DNA from: Nipponacmea schrenckii
Lineage: Eukaryota > Mollusca > Gastropoda > Lottiidae
Reading direction: 5' to 3'
DNA: 64,000 bases
Assembly (NCBI GenBank): GCA_030562195.1
Contig: CM060202.1
Span: forward strand, 21,624,317-21,688,316
The notes beneath the pieces were generated by a model, which was given only the letters and a program-made list of their open reading frames with translations, did no database searches and was not told the origin of the DNA. Of this stretch, positions 33,447 through 44,869 are shown in pieces. A program made the translations under genes and the position numbers. Within the stretch, counting starts at the first letter, position 1. Each line of letters starts with the position of its first letter.

Positions 33447-34330
33447 TACCTATTTGTCGAATATTCTACCTGTATTGTAATTAGTCTTACACAAACAGAT
33501 AGTTATGGGTGTCACAATCAACAATCTATCTAATATCGAACAATTTCACTAATTTCTTTTTGACACTTTCTATGTATATAGTAGCTAATTATTGTGTTTA
33601 TAAGATATTTGTTTATTTAGGCAGGTAATGGAACATCAAAGACGCCGCTAATTAACTGATTTAATTAACGTTTCCGTAAAATAAACAAATAAACAATATG
33701 ATGGTTCGATGAACATTTTTATATTCAAAACAAAACCTTAAAATGAAATGAATGGAGTTTTACGTCCTACTTTTTTGGCTAAAGATAGATTCACTGATGC
33801 CGGTCAAACCGAAAAAGAAAGAATAATTCTACCTGGCTATAATGACATTATATAGTGTCGCATACTCGCCGATTCAAAACTCCATACAAAGAGATAGCTT
33901 CATTATGTTTAAAGGAATACGGTACTTAAATAACTTATTCAACCTTTTTTACATAATGAGTGTAACGTTTAGTACTAGATACATTTATTGTATCTGCTGA
34001 GCATCTCAAGTGATTTCTTGTCCGATTCCACGATTTGCAGACAAATGCCACAATATTGTGGTTATTATATTAAACCCTATTATTTCTGAACACGCGTACG
34101 ATTTCCCTTAATCAAAAGAGTGTGGGAGGGATAAATACAATCTACAAGAGTCTTTTTTCACAATCATCGAATAACAAATATAGGATACCTTTACCCTGCA
34201 TTATCATAGAAATTTGAACTTAGCCTCATGTCAAATTTTTTTTATCAAATCTATCTGGACAAATAACCACTTGTACACTTGTCTTTTTCGATGTTATAGT
34301 GGTTATGATCTGTCTAATGCTAAGTTTTTG
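33447..34330. other. Intergenic, one SINE tail
   Basis: No gene. A reverse SINE tail lies at about 33,742-33,775 (gaatggagttttacgtccta). The rest is AT-rich with no shared structure that I can see. Confidence 0.5.
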
Positions 34331-35095
34331 TCATTAAAAAAATCAGTGACGAAAGATTATCCTAGCTTATAGTTAAGGATGATGAACTATTTGAAAAGCA
34401 CACTCATTAACAATACCTTTAATTACAATTATGAATAGAGATGCTAATTTTAAATTCCTTACAACAACAAAAGCAGGCGTTATTTGGGCAAAGCTTGTGG
34501 TTCTTGTCTGAAACAAGGTTGAACAATTTTATCAGCTATTTTGCTTTTGACGTTTAATTTCGATTAAAATAGAGATCTAAATTTTAAGTTCCTCTCAACA
34601 AAAAACAGAAGGAATTATTGAAAACAAATTTAAAAGACGATCGAACGTACGAAAAGCTTTATCTATGACAATGCCTTAGTTTTTTATTACAATAAAATTC
34701 GAGATGCGAATCTTTGGAATTTTGTTCTAAATTTATGGTTCATGCCATATAGAGACGATTGAACAGAATAATCTGCGATTCTGTGGTTGAATTTTAATTT
34801 GGATTAAAATCGAGATGCTATTCCTTACAAAAAGAACTTAACATATTTGTTCTAAGCCTATAGTTTTAGCCTAAGGATGATCGGACATACAAGAAATCTA
34901 ATCTGTGAACACTGTTTCGCTTTTAACATTATAATAAGATTAGGATCTGAAGACTAAGTAAGGGATGAATGTAGGAATTAACCCTATCATCACGAAACAT
35001 CTTAAATTTTAGGTGACCTAAGCTTTAGTTTATGGTTAAGGGACGGTCGATGATATGAAAAACATAATCCATGACACCTTCAAACAATAGATCCC
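34331..35095. repeat. Degenerate tandem repeat, units about 140-150 bp
   Basis: Recurring blocks in fixed order are 'gattaaaatcgagatgct', 'aattccttacaacaa', 'ctaaggatgatcg.aca' and 'aatctgtgacaatgcct', seen around 34,370, 34,560, 34,690, 34,800 and 34,930. Units are strongly diverged. Non-coding. Confidence 0.55.
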
Positions 35096-35830
35096 TTATA
35101 AACACCTTAAGGACATTAATTTAGAAAATGAAAAACGTACGTTATCGCTGCGTCTACAGACAAGATTACGGTATAATACGTTGTTTGTACGACCGTAAGA
35201 TTAGATAATCAAAGACACCGCATGTCATTAAAACGTCTACTCCGTTTCCCTATAAAATATAATCATCTCTAATCCACCATAAATCTTATAAAATCGTTTT
35301 TTTTCTGAAAGTTGATGTTGTAATTCGCCCTGGAGTAATGCTCGCGATTGATCTCTTACTTAACCCTACAGATTTCTGAGAACCGTTAGTTTCAGACTAA
35401 ACCTTGTACAGTTCACTTCAATAATACACTGGGATAACATTTTGATTTTTAGGAAGTAATTTGATTTTAAGGTAAATATATTGTCGCATCTATCCTATGA
35501 AATTGATGCATAATATAAATAGACCTGTTTGATACAGAATTCCCAGCTGCAGAGCTGTTTAGTTTTTCTACAGTTGTATTTTGTACAGCATGATCGTTTA
35601 ATATAATTATTTAAACTGAATAAGCATACAGTATATTTGTACTGTGGGGTGTTTCTATCTTATGCCAGCACACTTTGCTATTTTTTGAAGAGCTTAGAAT
35701 AGATATTTATGAAAAATATTTTCAATTGTTTTATATTTTTTCCTGACAGAAATTGTTTTAAAATAATGTATATTATATTTGAAAATGCACAGAATTAAAA
35801 TGATATTTGTATTGTTTTTACAGAGTTACC
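35096..35830 (+). other. Upstream region of the 286-aa gene
   Basis: No repeat or ORF of note. It ends in an intron 3' end: a T-rich tract and 'tttttacag' with AG at 35,822-35,823, eight bases before the ATG of the next gene. An upstream 5'UTR exon is expected but not located. Confidence 0.5.
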
Positions 35831-36691
35831 ATGTTTCGTTGGATTAAAAAGAAATGTCAAAGAAAAAAGATCGAGTTGTTTAGACCAGAACAATTAGTAC
35901 ACATCCAAGAAGCAGAGTATCATATATATGAAGAGATCATTGACCTAGATTTTACAAAGGATGCACCTGCAATTCCAGCTCATTGCCAGTGCTGGCTACA
36001 AAGGGACATAGGACAATCTTACACGTGTGTGTGTTCACGCCGGAGCGAAGAACCTAGTGCTAATGTAAAAAGGTCTAAGTCTGTTTCGAATGCGGATTTC
36101 AGGAATTTCAAAATGGATATCAGTAAAAGACCACTGCCAAAATTACCCTCAGAATCGGATACGTGCTGTGAAAATCAAAGAGATGATAGAAGCGATGCAA
36201 GTAGTGGATATTATTCGAATAGCGTGTCCTCTCTAACCCTGGAATACGACTTCGATATGTTAGAGAAATTAGAAGATCTTTACTTGGACGATTTACAGCT
36301 GAATTCAATGCGTCAGAAATATTTTATTGGTAGTAACACTCTCTCAGTACCAAAAAGCTCAACGCCGAAGCCTGAGTTTAGTACGTTACCGAGAATCAGT
36401 GCATCATGCTCTCCAATTGACAATTCGCTCTTACGAAATAATAGAAACGTTGACGATTCGTTAGTGGAAAATAACAGATGTGATCATTCATTTACTAACG
36501 ATTCGCTACTACGAAATAACAGACCATTTAGCTCAAATACAAACAATTCTTTAGTGCGAAATAGTACAAATACACAACCAACATATGAAAATTCGTTAGT
36601 ACGAAATAACCGTACTATCACCATTAACCAAACATTTGAACCGTGTGAAACAGGAGCTATTATTTGGAGCAGTGAGAGTATTTATTTGTAA
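35831..36691 (+). CDS. Unrecognised 286-aa adaptor-like protein
   Basis: I do not recognise the family. The start chosen is ATG 35,831 (context TTACCATGT) because a splice acceptor (AG 35,822-35,823) lies just upstream. The ATG at 35,807 would lie in the intron. The protein has a basic N-terminus (FRWIKKKCQRKK), no signal peptide and no membrane segment. YEEI (33-36), the optimal Src-type SH2 ligand when phosphorylated, is followed by two Cys-containing stretches (52-68), a proline motif KRPLPKLP (99-106), YYSN (127-130), YENS (252-255) and an acidic helix (about 143-156). The C-terminal part has five repeats of the form (D/N)SL(L/V)RNNR at about 198, 209, 224, 239 and 254. An AATAAA lies at 36,758-36,763. 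A role as a phosphotyrosine/SH3-binding scaffold is inferred only from short motifs. Confidence 0.75.
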   Translation: MFRWIKKKCQRKKIELFRPEQLVHIQEAEYHIYEEIIDLDFTKDAPAIPAHCQCWLQRDIGQSYTCVCSRRSEEPSANVKRSKSVSNADFRNFKMDISKRPLPKLPSESDTCCENQRDDRSDASSGYYSNSVSSLTLEYDFDMLEKLEDLYLDDLQLNSMRQKYFIGSNTLSVPKSSTPKPEFSTLPRISASCSPIDNSLLRNNRNVDDSLVENNRCDHSFTNDSLLRNNRPFSSNTNNSLVRNSTNTQPTYENSLVRNNRTITINQTFEPCETGAIIWSSESIYL

Positions 36692-37399
36692 ACCATTTGA
36701 AATCTTTAGCATCTAAAAGTGCTGATATTGTTAAAGTATATGGTTGATATTCTTCAAAATAAAATATTTTTAATAGCACCTTGTTTCAAAAATTATTTGT
36801 CCAAGTATCTCTTCCCGGTCATGGGTTATATTTACTAGGGGGATTTGAAAATGAAATGGAGTTATGCGCACGACTTTTTTACTCATATTAGGTGATAAGA
36901 TGCGGACAAAGCATTGGAGTGAGGGGACAATGTAAAAGCCTACTTTTTTTCGATTTCCATTTGAAAATGCAGAATTCAGCGACCCCTGCCCCTGGGGCTT
37001 ATTGAAGAATAAATGTCATTATTTTGTACAATTTATTAAAAAAATATACACAACAACAGGAATGAAAAATCTTGCCAGGTTTCACATATACAAATGATTT
37101 CGTTTAAAAAAAAAACACAGACTGGCCTGAAATAAGAAGCGTTTTTGAGGTATTTGAGATCCATGTAATAGAATATATAGCGGGACCGGACAGTGGAATT
37201 CGGTCGGGATATGAGATAGTTAGAGGTATGGTATGGAAAGAGCAAGCACGGATGGGGGGTTGGGCTTTTGGTGTGGGGGGTCATGTTATAAATTGGAATA
37301 GAGTGAATATTTTAAACTCCTATTTATTGAGTAAGTACGGAGAGGGATTCAACCACTTTGAGATACGGACTGTGAACGTATGAGAAGATATTTTGAGCT
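36692..37399. other. Shared 3' intergenic region of two convergent genes
   Basis: It contains the poly(A) signal of the + gene (36,758-36,763), a reverse SINE-tail relic near 36,848-36,910 and, for the minus gene, AATAAA on minus at 37,328-37,323, about 72 bases past its stop. No other gene. Confidence 0.6.
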
Positions 37400-40300
37400 T
37401 TAAGCCATATGAACAGAATATGGTGGGGGATTCATGTTGTCTGAATAATATGGTGGCATCATAGAATTGGACGGGAGGCTTTCTGTAGAACCATACATAT
37501 CCCAACCTCCTGGTGCATCTGCGACACTGAGGTCAACAAATAGATCAACTACTTCCTCTTCTGGTTTAACATCACCACTAGCGCCTCCTGGCTGTTTAAC
37601 TTCCGGTTTCTTTTCTTCTTCGATCTCATCCGAGAATACGACTTTCCCGTTACATTTCGTTTTGATATCGTCAGGAACTATATCAATCTTGGTTTCATTT
37701 TTCGTCGAATCTTCTATTTTCTCTTCTTGTTTAGGATTTTCGTTCGATTTTGCGTCATTTCCGTTTTCTTTTTCTTTCGATTTATCCTTATCTTTGTCTT
37801 TATCTTTATCTTTGTCGTCACTTCCTTCACCATCTCCAGTCTCCTCGTCCTCTTCGGGAAGGTCTCTACTGAAGATGATATCAGTGCATGGCCAATGTTG
37901 TTTGTAATCTGTAATAATTTCATCAATTTGTCCTTTAAAACTAATTGTCTTCAAACTTAATCTAACAGATTTTGACGATAGCACGTTTTTAAGTAACATT
38001 GGCACGAAACCCCCCGCCATAGTCGCTAGCGTCTGATTTGTCGAGGACATTTGGTGAACGTTTCCAAACGCCATGACAACGATCATAACAAATAATAAAA
38101 ACACAACAATAATGAGGAATTTCCCCGTGGCTCGTAGTAGATTGATATAAACCGGCCCCGGGGCACCGTGAACTCTGACCTCACATAGTTTCTTAAATAA
38201 ACGTAATGGAATTCGCGGGGTATCATGGGAATCTAAAAATAGTAACAATTGTCCGATTTTCCATCGGATTTCTCCCTTTCCGAAATCCAACCTAGTCTTC
38301 ACTGGTGGATCCTCGGCCATTGTTTTCACTTGAAAACCTGCATTTTCCTGCATGCTTGAAGGCAGACTTGCAATTTTTCGTAAATCGTCCACTCGATCGA
38401 TCATATCCTCGATAATAGTTTTATTAAACTGTAAGTAATTTTCGTACACGTTGTTGTAACAGTCGTGCATGTAAACGAACACAAGTAACACCATCGTTAC
38501 GTACTTTAACGTACTACTTGCGTTCACGATAATACCCATCATTGTAAACGCAAGGACTTCTACTAACAATCCGAACGATTCAGCAAATATTAGAGCGATA
38601 GCGTACAGAACACACAAATTAAAAATTCCCACAATGCATTGTAAGAATATAGTTTTGACAGTGTAAAAGACACTGAAGCCGCCTGACGATGGGCAGCAAT
38701 TCTCTTCCTCGCTCTCCTGAAGGTTATGCACCGTTGTATCAATACGAGAGAGTCGACGTTTTAATTTTCGCATTTTCTCAAAACGACGTTTCTGTTCTTC
38801 TTGGAGAGGCGTATTTTCGCCAATCTGCTTCCAAGAATGGAATAAGAGTCTGTAGGAAAGGTATATTGTTGGTATACAATACACTAGGAATGTTATAGCA
38901 CTAAATGGCAGGGTTATAGCAATATATAACGGTACCAATAATATAGCAATTAATCCACACTTCTTAAAGGGCCATAACCCAATTCTAAGAATCACTTGAA
39001 TAACGCCGACTTGAGATACGTTTGACATATCTTGTAGTGCGAATCTCGCGATGGATTTTAGTTTATCGCGCACCTGCTGTTCTGAGAATCCCAGAACTAT
39101 CCCTGCTAAGAAATACAAACAATACGCTGCTATAAAGATACCATGGGTAGGGGTAAAATACTGCATTGGATTCGTTCTATAAAAATTAAACTTTTCGTTT
39201 AAATTAATTTCAGCCATGGCAGCGCGCCTCTCCATCATTTCTTGCTCCTCGAATTGATAGTAAACGAACAGACGACAATAAAACGGTAAAGGCACTAAAA
39301 ATACCATTAAACATTTTATAAATCCTTGCATACACATATGCCACGTGAATTTATGATTGAAACTGTTTTCTAATGACGCATACACACTCAAATCACAACA
39401 TTCGTTAAATGGCTCAAGCCCTTTAATTTTACACCGCACTAAATTATCGTAAGCCGTTCGTAGCAAACCGGTCGGTGGTTCATTTTCCGGAATAATCCGT
39501 TTTCCTTTCACAGTAATCCGAATTTCTTCCATTTTAATGGGAACAATTTCTTCAGTTGGTAGCGACTCGATCTCTTCACGAAATCTCCAAAATTTTGAAA
39601 CATCTTCCAAAGTAATCCGTTTCTTGAACCGCACGTGACAGTCCGTTTTCTCTGAAACTAAAATTTTCATTTTGACCGCCTTTTTTAACTTGACGACGTA
39701 TTCAGACGCGACGTAGACGGCGCTGTACATATTGGTAGGTAGAAAGAGCGGGAAAAATAAAAACACTAACACTTTGACTAATGTTATAGAAAAATATAAT
39801 ATAGTGATCCATTTATCGTCAACTTGATCCAAACACTCGATTTTATCGTCAACCAACGTACAACAAGCATTCACAAATTCTGCACCGCCATTGTTTTCGC
39901 GGATAACCTGATGACAAACGTAATCTCTATGATCCGTTCCTGTTTTTATGATTTTGCCAACTTGGAAATTATTCAGTAACATTTCGTTTATTAATGTTAA
40001 TTGATCACCAGACGTCAAATTTTTAAAACAACCGACAGGTTGATCTCGAAGTTCTATCGGCAGACGAGAAACGCCGATCTTCAAAATCGTCATAGACAAA
40101 ATGTCGTAATGAAACGACAACATAAGCAACGTCCGACCATGTTGCGATTTCGTCTTATACCATTGCCACGGTTTGTAAATATACTGAGAGTTCAGCTGTA
40201 ACGGTTCTGACGTATTAAACATGGAAAAATCAAATTCGAATAACGTCACACCCACCTCAAACTCCATTTTCTTGATAGTTTCGTAAATTTCCGGCCTTGA

Positions 40301-40465
40301 GGAAAAGATTTTACATTTGTTATCGATGGACTTTAATAAAGAATCCATGATAAACCACCGCCCCTTCTTCTTGGGTGCGATTCCTGAGTACGTGGTATCC
40401 CCGGAAATGATGGCAAGACATGCGCAGATAAGAAGCAGAAGGCAAAACATTCTAACGTCCGCCAT
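37400..40465 (-). CDS. Unrecognised 1,021-aa multi-pass membrane protein
   Basis: The whole coding sequence is in one exon. ATG context is ACAAAATGG. A 5'UTR intron ends with ttttttcag (AG = complement of 40,533-40,532). Residues 1-21 are a signal peptide. Residues 22-218 form an extracellular domain with Cys at 51, 146, 184, 201, 202 and 211. Hydrophobic segments are at about 219-242, 383-405, 441-460, 502-520, 521-541, 605-628, 632-648, 653-668 and 782-800. A 140-residue cytoplasmic-type loop (243-382) and a basic loop (about 542-600) separate them. After 801 comes a conserved-looking stretch, then an acidic low-complexity tail (869-930, with a KD dipeptide repeat) and two WW-ligand motifs, PPYY (1004-1007) and PPPY (1013-1016), at the very C-terminus. 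The PPxY motifs suggest NEDD4-type ligase binding. I cannot name a family; a channel or receptor role would be a guess. Confidence 0.9.
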   Translation of the reverse strand: MADVRMFCLLLLICACLAIISGDTTYSGIAPKKKGRWFIMDSLLKSIDNKCKIFSSRPEIYETIKKMEFEVGVTLFEFDFSMFNTSEPLQLNSQYIYKPWQWYKTKSQHGRTLLMLSFHYDILSMTILKIGVSRLPIELRDQPVGCFKNLTSGDQLTLINEMLLNNFQVGKIIKTGTDHRDYVCHQVIRENNGGAEFVNACCTLVDDKIECLDQVDDKWITILYFSITLVKVLVFLFFPLFLPTNMYSAVYVASEYVVKLKKAVKMKILVSEKTDCHVRFKKRITLEDVSKFWRFREEIESLPTEEIVPIKMEEIRITVKGKRIIPENEPPTGLLRTAYDNLVRCKIKGLEPFNECCDLSVYASLENSFNHKFTWHMCMQGFIKCLMVFLVPLPFYCRLFVYYQFEEQEMMERRAAMAEINLNEKFNFYRTNPMQYFTPTHGIFIAAYCLYFLAGIVLGFSEQQVRDKLKSIARFALQDMSNVSQVGVIQVILRIGLWPFKKCGLIAILLVPLYIAITLPFSAITFLVYCIPTIYLSYRLLFHSWKQIGENTPLQEEQKRRFEKMRKLKRRLSRIDTTVHNLQESEEENCCPSSGGFSVFYTVKTIFLQCIVGIFNLCVLYAIALIFAESFGLLVEVLAFTMMGIIVNASSTLKYVTMVLLVFVYMHDCYNNVYENYLQFNKTIIEDMIDRVDDLRKIASLPSSMQENAGFQVKTMAEDPPVKTRLDFGKGEIRWKIGQLLLFLDSHDTPRIPLRLFKKLCEVRVHGAPGPVYINLLRATGKFLIIVVFLLFVMIVVMAFGNVHQMSSTNQTLATMAGGFVPMLLKNVLSSKSVRLSLKTISFKGQIDEIITDYKQHWPCTDIIFSRDLPEEDEETGDGEGSDDKDKDKDKDKDKSKEKENGNDAKSNENPKQEEKIEDSTKNETKIDIVPDDIKTKCNGKVVFSDEIEEEKKPEVKQPGGASGDVKPEEEVVDLFVDLSVADAPGGWDMYGSTESLPSNSMMPPYYSDNMNPPPYSVHMA

Positions 40466-40599
40466 TTTGTATCTCAGTCAGCTACCTCCTCAAAGAATGA
40501 AATTTGCTCCAACTATCGTTCATCTTGTAGCCTGAAAAAAGAAATTAATATTATTGATATAGAAAGTCGGGTTTATGAACTTATAAATCTTCATAATAT

Positions 40600-41275
40600 C
40601 AAGCTATTACCAACTTTATCTTACACTGCAGTTCGTAATAACGTTATATTGTGAAGAAGTATACGACGAAATCCCCAATAGCTTGACTTGGTGAAGATGA
40701 AGAACAGTAATGCGTAAAACTAGGTTTCATTTCATTCAAGGTCAAGACAACCTGCACTTTTTGACATCTACTGAAAATCGATTGCACAATTCAAAATCTG
40801 CCTACATTGTAAACTAATAACCAAATAAAGGAGAGGATCTATCTTCATAATAGAAAACTTCATCTTGTACTTCTTCACTATATCAAGCTATTACAAACTT
40901 CATATTATACATATTTACAATGTCAAGCTATTACGAACTTCATCTTATACTTCTTTACAATGTCAAGCTATTACCAACTTCATCTTATTCATCTTTACAA
41001 TGTCAAGCTATTACAAACTTCATCTCATACATCTTCACAATATCAAGCTATCATAAACCTCACCTTATACATCTTCACAATGTCAAGCTATTACCAACTT
41101 CATCTTATACATCTTCACAATGTCAAGCTATTACAAACTTCATCTTATACATCTTCACAATGTCAAGCTATTATAAACCTCATCTTATACATCTTTATAT
41201 CGTCAAGCTATTACAAACTTTATCTTGTACATCTTTACATCGTCAAGCTATTACAAACGTCTTCTTTTACAAACT
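40600..41275 (+). repeat. 40-bp minisatellite, short array
   Basis: Units of 'tgtcaagctattacaaactt' plus 'catcttatacatcttcacaa' run from about 40,865 to 41,265 (about 10 units), with one stray unit near 40,592-40,630. The array starts about 330 bp upstream of the 5'UTR acceptor of the 1,021-aa gene and ends by passing into the longer module ('cttataccttgacatc'). Confidence 0.9.
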
Positions 41276-41688
41276 ATGTCTTATACCTTGACATCAATAG
41301 TCATATTCTTTGTCGCACGAGTGTTTGTAAATGAATCAGTCCTCAACAGAAAGTCTGTGAGCACAATGCCGTAATGTTAAAAGTCCTTTTGTCAAGAGCA
41401 CCTTTTTTCAATCTGTCCCTTTAACTTCGTCTATTATAAAAATGCAGAGTAAAAGCCAAGAGTCAAGCCGGAACCGTTTAGGATCATTAACTGTCTTGTG
41501 TTTTTTTGCTTTGGTTACAATGTTATTTCTATTTCAAAATACATCAATCTCTTAGGTTTTATTGATTTAAATAAACTATTTATGTTCATACTGACAATAC
41601 GTTCATTTAATGCTCTAGTAGACTGTTTGAACTTTACATGTTGATGCTTGCGGGTTCGATTTATTGAACCAAGGTAAAACAGAGTTAA
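41276..41688. other. No gene seen
   Basis: Starts with a piece of the longer dispersed module (41,268-41,330), then AT-rich sequence ending in the TTAA (41,685-41,688) that flanks MITE M1. Confidence 0.4.
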
Positions 41689-42019
41689 AGCGATGCTTCC
41701 TCTCAGAATGGTCAATAAGAGTATATATTCATCAGTGAACTTACCGAGTGTCATTAAGTAACAGAATCCCTATAAAATCGAAAAACTCACAAAACTAAGA
41801 TATTATTGAAAAAACGCTTAATCAATTTTAAAACCTTTTTTCAATAATCATTTGCATTTTTTATGGATAATTACTAAATTTTGGGGTTTATCAAATTATA
41901 TAAAGATTCTGTTATGTTATTTATGGCAGCAGGTTTATCTACTGGTGAATCCATACTCTTATTGGCTCTCAAGTTTAAAATTTTCTAATTTTATGTTCAA
42001 TCTAAGACGTAGTATTCCT
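41689..42019. mobile_element. TTAA-target MITE, copy M1 (331 bp)
   Basis: It is flanked by TTAA (41,685-41,688 and 42,020-42,023). It has long imperfect inverted halves: 'caataagagtatatattcat' near 41,712 pairs with 'ccatactcttattggctctc' near 41,951, and 'taacagaatccctataaaat' pairs with 'aaagattctgttatgtta'. The left half matches the right half of M0 (9,103-9,568). Confidence 0.75.
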
Positions 42020-42728
42020 TTAAAAACAGTGGTTTTAACATTAATTTATTGTTGACAAAGATCTTCAAAACACGTTTTCTATTTAACCTTTAAGTCTATT
42101 CAGATTGACGTCTTTGTGTTCGATTTTGATGATGCATTCGATTTCAGGATAATTGCTGGATAATAGATATTTGACAAGTTACAAATACATGTATAGCTTT
42201 TTAAAGTTCCAGATAGTATATGAAAAAAAGGGGGGGGGGGGTTGGTGGGTGAAGTTGGGGGGGTCACAGGTTTGTTCCTGATCAAATTAAATTTGGGTTC
42301 ACATCCAGTAAATCTTCTTTAGTGATTAGACCTACCCCGTCGATCTCAATTTAAGATAGGAGTTAATTGTACAGATGCCGATGGGTCTTAAATTCCCCCT
42401 GACCCTCACCGTCGCCCTCGTCCTTAATGAGTAGAATTGCACTCCTACATATAAGTAAGTCGTGAGCAGCCTAAGCGATTAAGTTTCAGACGATAAAACA
42501 GTAGGGTTGTTTGTAAAGACCCCTAATAAAACATTAAAAGAGTCTATCTTACAGTCTAACAGTTTTACATGACATTAACGTTATATATGGTCAATTGGTA
42601 ATTTACGACCATGTTTATATTCTAAGACCTAAACGGTCATTACTTTACACCTATAATACCTCATGTATAAAATTATAATTATATTCATATGTATATGTAT
42701 ATTATTTGCGTTCTTACTCCAAATACAA
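42020..42728. other. No gene; poly-G tract
   Basis: A G-rich stretch at about 42,229-42,262 includes a run of about 11 G. Otherwise AT-rich, with no feature supported. Confidence 0.4.
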
Positions 42729-42868
42729 GAAAGTGCCACGGATGTCAACAAAGATTGGTCAGACTTATTCCCGCATTATTTAATACAATATTTATGACCA
42801 ATTAAACAAAAGCAATTTGAATAACTGCGGAGAATGACGTAATCTTTGTTTACTTCCGTGACACTTTT
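42729..42868. mobile_element. Foldback MITE of about 140 bp
   Basis: The ends are imperfect inverted repeats: 'gaaagtgccacggatgtcaa' (about 42,729) against 'acttccgtgacactttttt' (about 42,852), with 'caaagatt' pairing 'aatctttg' further in and 'tattcccgca' pairing 'tgcggagaat' near the centre. No target duplication could be fixed. Confidence 0.6.
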
Positions 42869-42989
42869 TTCTTAGAACAAGATGGCGCCTTAGGTCCTTT
42901 CTAATCTTAATACACTATAACTATATACGATATTTTTTTACCAGCATCTGGTGCCTTTGGTCCCATGTTCCAAGATTTCATTATTAGCT

Positions 42990-43285
42990 GTGTGGATGCT
43001 CTGGGGAGCCGCTCGGGGCTTAATGAATTATATGCTTGCTCCCTTACCTGAAGGTCCAGAGTTCTACTCCGGCAAAGATCGAGATGAATTTTCGGATTGT
43101 TAAACCCAGCTGGAGAAAGCGTCTACTCGTTCGGATGAGAGAATCGAACGGGGCCGCGTGTGCCAAAGTAACGTTAAAGATTCCATGCCAGTCTGAAATT
43201 ACTAGCAAATAGAGTAATTTCCCTGGTTGCACTCCTCATTATTCCATTTGATGCAGATGAGTAGGACGTAACACTACACTGAGTT
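42990..43285 (+). mobile_element. tRNA-derived SINE, near-complete
   Basis: A tRNA-like head begins near 'ggggagccgctcgg' (43,003), with a B-box-like 'gagttctactcc' near 43,057. Then follow 'gatcgagatgaattttcgg', 'acgttaaagattccatgcc' and the tail 'agtaggacgtaacactacac'. The orientation is set by the pol III boxes. Not a functional tRNA. Confidence 0.75.
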
Positions 43286-44869
43286 ACAAATTGATAAACC
43301 CTAGTACGATTAAGTAAATCTCAGAAAGGAATGTTGAATTAACTGACTCCAAGAGCAATATGAACAACCCAAACACAGGTCTTTAAATATATTAAAGATA
43401 TCATCCTACCGTTCTGTATAGTAATCCTAATAATCCTTCCCAGTCACCATCTTTATTTATCATGTAATTACTTGATCATAAAATATATTCAAGTCAATTC
43501 ACCTCCAGATATTTTACTTAAAGAAAACCGTAGTTCAAAATTCTAAACCTTCCGATCTTTTTTGTTTTGTTTTGAATAAATCTGTCCAAGTTTGGTTTCA
43601 GAAATGATTTGCGTTGTTTGTGTATTTGGGAATGATTATAGTAAGATGGCCTTACCAATGCGGCCATCATCGTTACAATAGTCAACGTATTAAAGTGTTC
43701 ATCTTAACAATTACATGTAACCAAAAAAAAAGAAACAAAAAAAGAAAGTGTTCATTTTATACTTTGACTGCAATAACAACCTTTCTTGTATCACTTATTC
43801 ACATACTATTACAAACTGTATCTTATACCTTGACTGCAAAAGCCACCTTTCGTATCGCGGAATGCAATGGTTTGATTGGGTTGTACGTCAGCGAATACAG
43901 CCAATCCGAGCCATCGACACAAACTCTATAACGAATAAGCCATAATTTTTACTGCCTTTCTGGCAGGAAGCAAAAGATCTTTCCAACTGGAATGTTTAAA
44001 AGGTAAATAATAGACGAGATCTCAACTACGGATCTAATTATCGATTAAGAAGTGAGATATTGATCTTATGTTTTATTGTCAGGTCGTTCCGGTTCAATAA
44101 ACACTCTACTCGATATGATTCAATGACTTCAACCGACCGTTTTCTTTAATAATTCACGAAGGAAGGAGTAAGTTGTGTCTATATGTTTTTATTTTCAGTG
44201 ATCGATATAGTTGGGCACAAAATGATTTGTATACAGTCACGGTCAATTGGTTGTTTCTGAACAGGTTCCGTTTGTTCCAATTCTGACCTCAATCAACTGA
44301 TACAAGTCAAAAATTGTTCCTTCTATTTCCTACTCTGCCATTCGGAATTATGTCTAGTTATAACATGGGCAAACATAGAACACGTAGATATTATAAATAA
44401 GAAAAGACGTTTTATAGATTAAAATTCTCGGCCTAATATCAGCTATTTAGATAAAGTGAATAACGATCAAATCCAGCTTTTGATAAGGGCGTGGTTTGAC
44501 GATGTCGCAGTAAGAGTCAAAAAACGATCTACTTTATTCCTTATTGACCTGATTGCTGTCACCTGTAACTCTTTTCAAAATTAAAATTAGGGGAGGTAAC
44601 CAGTCAAGATATAGGTGGAAGATAACAAATGCGTGAATTTTAAGTAAATAATTTTTTAAAATGCAGTGTGAAAGAAAAATTTGGAGGTAATGTTGCGATA
44701 AATTGGATAATTTAAAATGATATTATGTTATAAGCAACACTTTAATTAGACCCCCCTAGCACACCGGAGTAAAAAATAGTTCAACACAGCTTCAAATTTC
44801 AATATACTACTGTTATTACTAATAAAATTACAACTAGTTTCGAATTACATATTTACAAACTTTTCTTCT
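43286..44869. other. Intergenic with dispersed module
   Basis: No gene. At 43,745-43,930 are two units of a longer module ('attacaaactgtatcttata', 'ccttgactgcaa.a.ccacctttc') related to the 40-bp minisatellite. The rest is unremarkable AT-rich DNA. Confidence 0.5.

Noticed and set aside
35807..35830. Upstream ATG giving a 294-aa form of the adaptor-like protein
   Set aside because: It lies inside the intron 3' end; the acceptor at 35,822-35,823 makes ATG 35,831 the first start.
37467..37907. 146-codon plus-strand frame
   Set aside because: Antisense of the KD-repeat acidic tail of the 1,021-aa gene; serine-rich low complexity.
42229..42262. G-rich run as a quadruplex or telomere-like feature
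   Set aside because: An isolated homopolymer in one place with no repeat pattern; possibly a sequencing artefact.
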